Positions 62,741 through 64,000 of a stretch of DNA of 64,000 bases are shown here, in pieces. Within the stretch, counting starts at the first letter, position 1. Every line of letters starts with the position of its first letter. Below the pieces are notes generated by a model. It ran no database searches. It had not been told where the DNA came from and saw nothing but the letters and a program-made list of their open reading frames with translations. A program made the position numbers and the translations under genes. The stretch comes from JALORV01 sp963724365 (lineage in GTDB: Bacteria > Pseudomonadota > Gammaproteobacteria > Burkholderiales > Burkholderiaceae_F): the NCBI GenBank assembly GCA_963724365.1, contig CAVRUR010000007.1, positions 19,993 through 83,992 on the forward strand, in the 5' to 3' direction.

Positions 62741-64000
62741 TTAGCCGTTGACGTAGACCCAGTTCAGCAGCTCATCGAGTGCGCCTTGCGACGCACCGGC
62801 ATTCGGGTGGTTGACGAACGCAACCACGGCATATCGACGGCCGCTCACCGCCAGCACGTAACCTGCGATGGCACGCGTGTCCGCCAACAGGCCGGTCTTG
62901 ATGTGAGCCGAACCGGCGGCACCCGTCCGTTTGCGCATCGTGCCGTCAACGCCGACGAGCGGCAACGAAGCAATGAATTCGGGCATCAGCGGGCTGGCGA
63001 AAGCACCGGCGAGCAGGCGCGACAGGCCAGCCGGCGTCAGCCGCTCGACGCGCGAAAGTCCGGCACCATTTTCGAGCACGAAATCCCGTCGCTCGAGCCC
63101 CTTGCCCACCAGCCAGTCGCCGACGGCGCGCTGCGCACGATCGGCATTCGCCGGCTGCTTCGCCACTTCGCCGCCGATCGTCAGGAACAGCTGTCGCGCC
63201 ATCACGTTGTTGCTGAACTTGTTGATGTCGCGAATGACCTCCGCGAGGGATTCGGATTCATGCTGCGCGAGCCGCCGCGCATCCGCCGGCGCGACACCGT
63301 CGCGGGCACGTCCGCGCCAGCGTTCCGCCACTGTCCGTCCACAGCGTGCGGAACACGGCGTCGAGATACGAAGTGGGGTTGAGCAGACTGACATGCCAGG
63401 CACGATCGCCGCACGACAACGGAAACGCGCCGCGGAATTGCGGTCGCATCGGATCGGTGAAGTCACCGCCCAAGCGGGCGCGCCAGTCGTTGCAGGGCCC
63501 CTCGACCGCCCGTACCGTCGAGGGCAGCGCCATTCCTGCCAGCGCAGGCACCGCGTACACACGAACCTGCTTTGCCGCAGGATCCGGCACGAAGTGAAAG
63601 GTGACCGTCTTGTAGTTGAGCAGCAGGGCGTCGGCTCCTGCGTTGTAGGGCCGCAGGTTTTCGCCGTCGAAGGCTCCGGGATCGTGCGCTGCCGCCTCGA
63701 ACGATCCGCGATCGAGCAGCAGGTCACCCCGGATTTCACGCAGTCCGAGTCCCCGCAGACGCTGGATGAGGAGCCACAGGTGTTCGACGACAAAGCGCGG
63801 ATCGCCGCTGCCGCGCAGATAAAGATCGCCTTCGAGCGTGCCCGCGTTCAGCGGCGCGACGGCCATCGCCTCGGTTCGCCAGGTGAACTGGGGACCGAGA
63901 ATCTCGAGACCGGCCAGCGTGGTGACGAGTTTCATCGTCGACGCCGGATTCATCGGCGCACTCTCGTTGACCGACAAGGCCAGCCCGCCGCCAGTCAGTG
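62741..64000 (-). CDS. dacB: D-Ala-D-Ala carboxypeptidase/endopeptidase DacB (PBP4), partial, one frameshift
   Basis: Periplasmic low-molecular-weight penicillin-binding protein that trims and cuts murein cross-links. Active-site motifs are all visible: NPASTMKLVTTLAGLEIL (SxxK), NKFSNNVMARQLFLTIGG (SxN) and SAHIKTGLLADTRAIAGYVL (KTG). The frame is open to the right edge of the window, so the signal peptide and the first residues are missing. A single-base shift near 63325 joins SGGTLA to RDGVAPADARRLAQHESES. The stop TAA is at 62741-62743. Confidence 0.9.

Overview
The window is high-GC DNA (by eye about two thirds G+C) from a Gram-negative betaproteobacterium, most likely in or near the order Burkholderiales. 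The evidence is three trimeric porins of the Burkholderiales type (mature start QSS[VL]T[LV]YGI, C-terminal F), a Bug/TctC periplasmic binding protein, the Coq7 form of the last ubiquinone hydroxylase, a bactofilin beside erpA, the block tyrS / M23 peptidase-anmK / erpA, and the order glyA-nrdR-(...)-ribD-ribE-(...)-ribBA-ribH-nusB-thiL-pgpA-pncC. I cannot name genus or species.

Layout. 1-9.9 kb: an M20 amidohydrolase diverges from a large SARP/STAND-type regulator, which is followed on the same strand by a small protein, a membrane protein, two exported propeller-like proteins (PKD, Ig) and a small periplasmic protein. 9.9-18.4 kb: argE, a lipoprotein, a molybdopterin oxidoreductase, a PaaK/CapK-like adenylating enzyme, a zinc aminopeptidase and fadD, all on the plus strand. 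18.4-31 kb: outer-membrane and accessory genes (beta-barrel protein, three porins, DUF2238 protein, PHA depolymerase, nucleotidyltransferase, Bug protein) and a glpK-glpD pair. 31-38 kb: coq7, osmC, a candidate small RNA, rplM-rpsI, a DUF6776-type protein, bactofilin and erpA facing anmK and an M23 peptidase. 38-46 kb: tyrS, dtd-PEBP-phosphatase, an MgtC-like transporter, a ZTP riboswitch in front of glyA, nrdR and two small heat-shock proteins. 46-61 kb: an MscS channel and the riboflavin block running into nusB, thiL, pgpA, pncC, a dehalogenase-like hydrolase, a TPR protein and a CNNM/CorC protein. 61-64 kb, minus strand: pyrF, a YqjDEK-like envelope trio and dacB, which is cut by the window edge.

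How the genes work together. The core blocks cover translation (rplM, rpsI, tyrS, dtd), flavin synthesis (ribD, ribE, ribBA, ribH), one-carbon metabolism under ZTP control (glyA), Fe-S delivery (erpA), murein recycling and remodelling (anmK, M23, dacB) and heat shock (two sHSPs with sigma-32-like promoters). Start and stop codons overlap at many joins (ATGA, GTGA or TGATG), so translational coupling is the rule here.

Two things stand out. First, a short repeat sits exactly between coupled genes: it starts at the upstream stop codon, encodes a short reading frame, carries a Shine-Dalgarno sequence and ends in the start codon of the next gene (11746-11811; two tandem units at 55917-56042; a relative on the minus strand at 24006-24071). 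Second, single-base frameshifts are very dense from about 11.8 to 29.3 kb and nearly absent elsewhere. The interrupted reading frames are otherwise well conserved, so sequencing error is the simpler explanation, but recent gene decay is not excluded. In all frameshifted entries the span given is the reconstructed gene.
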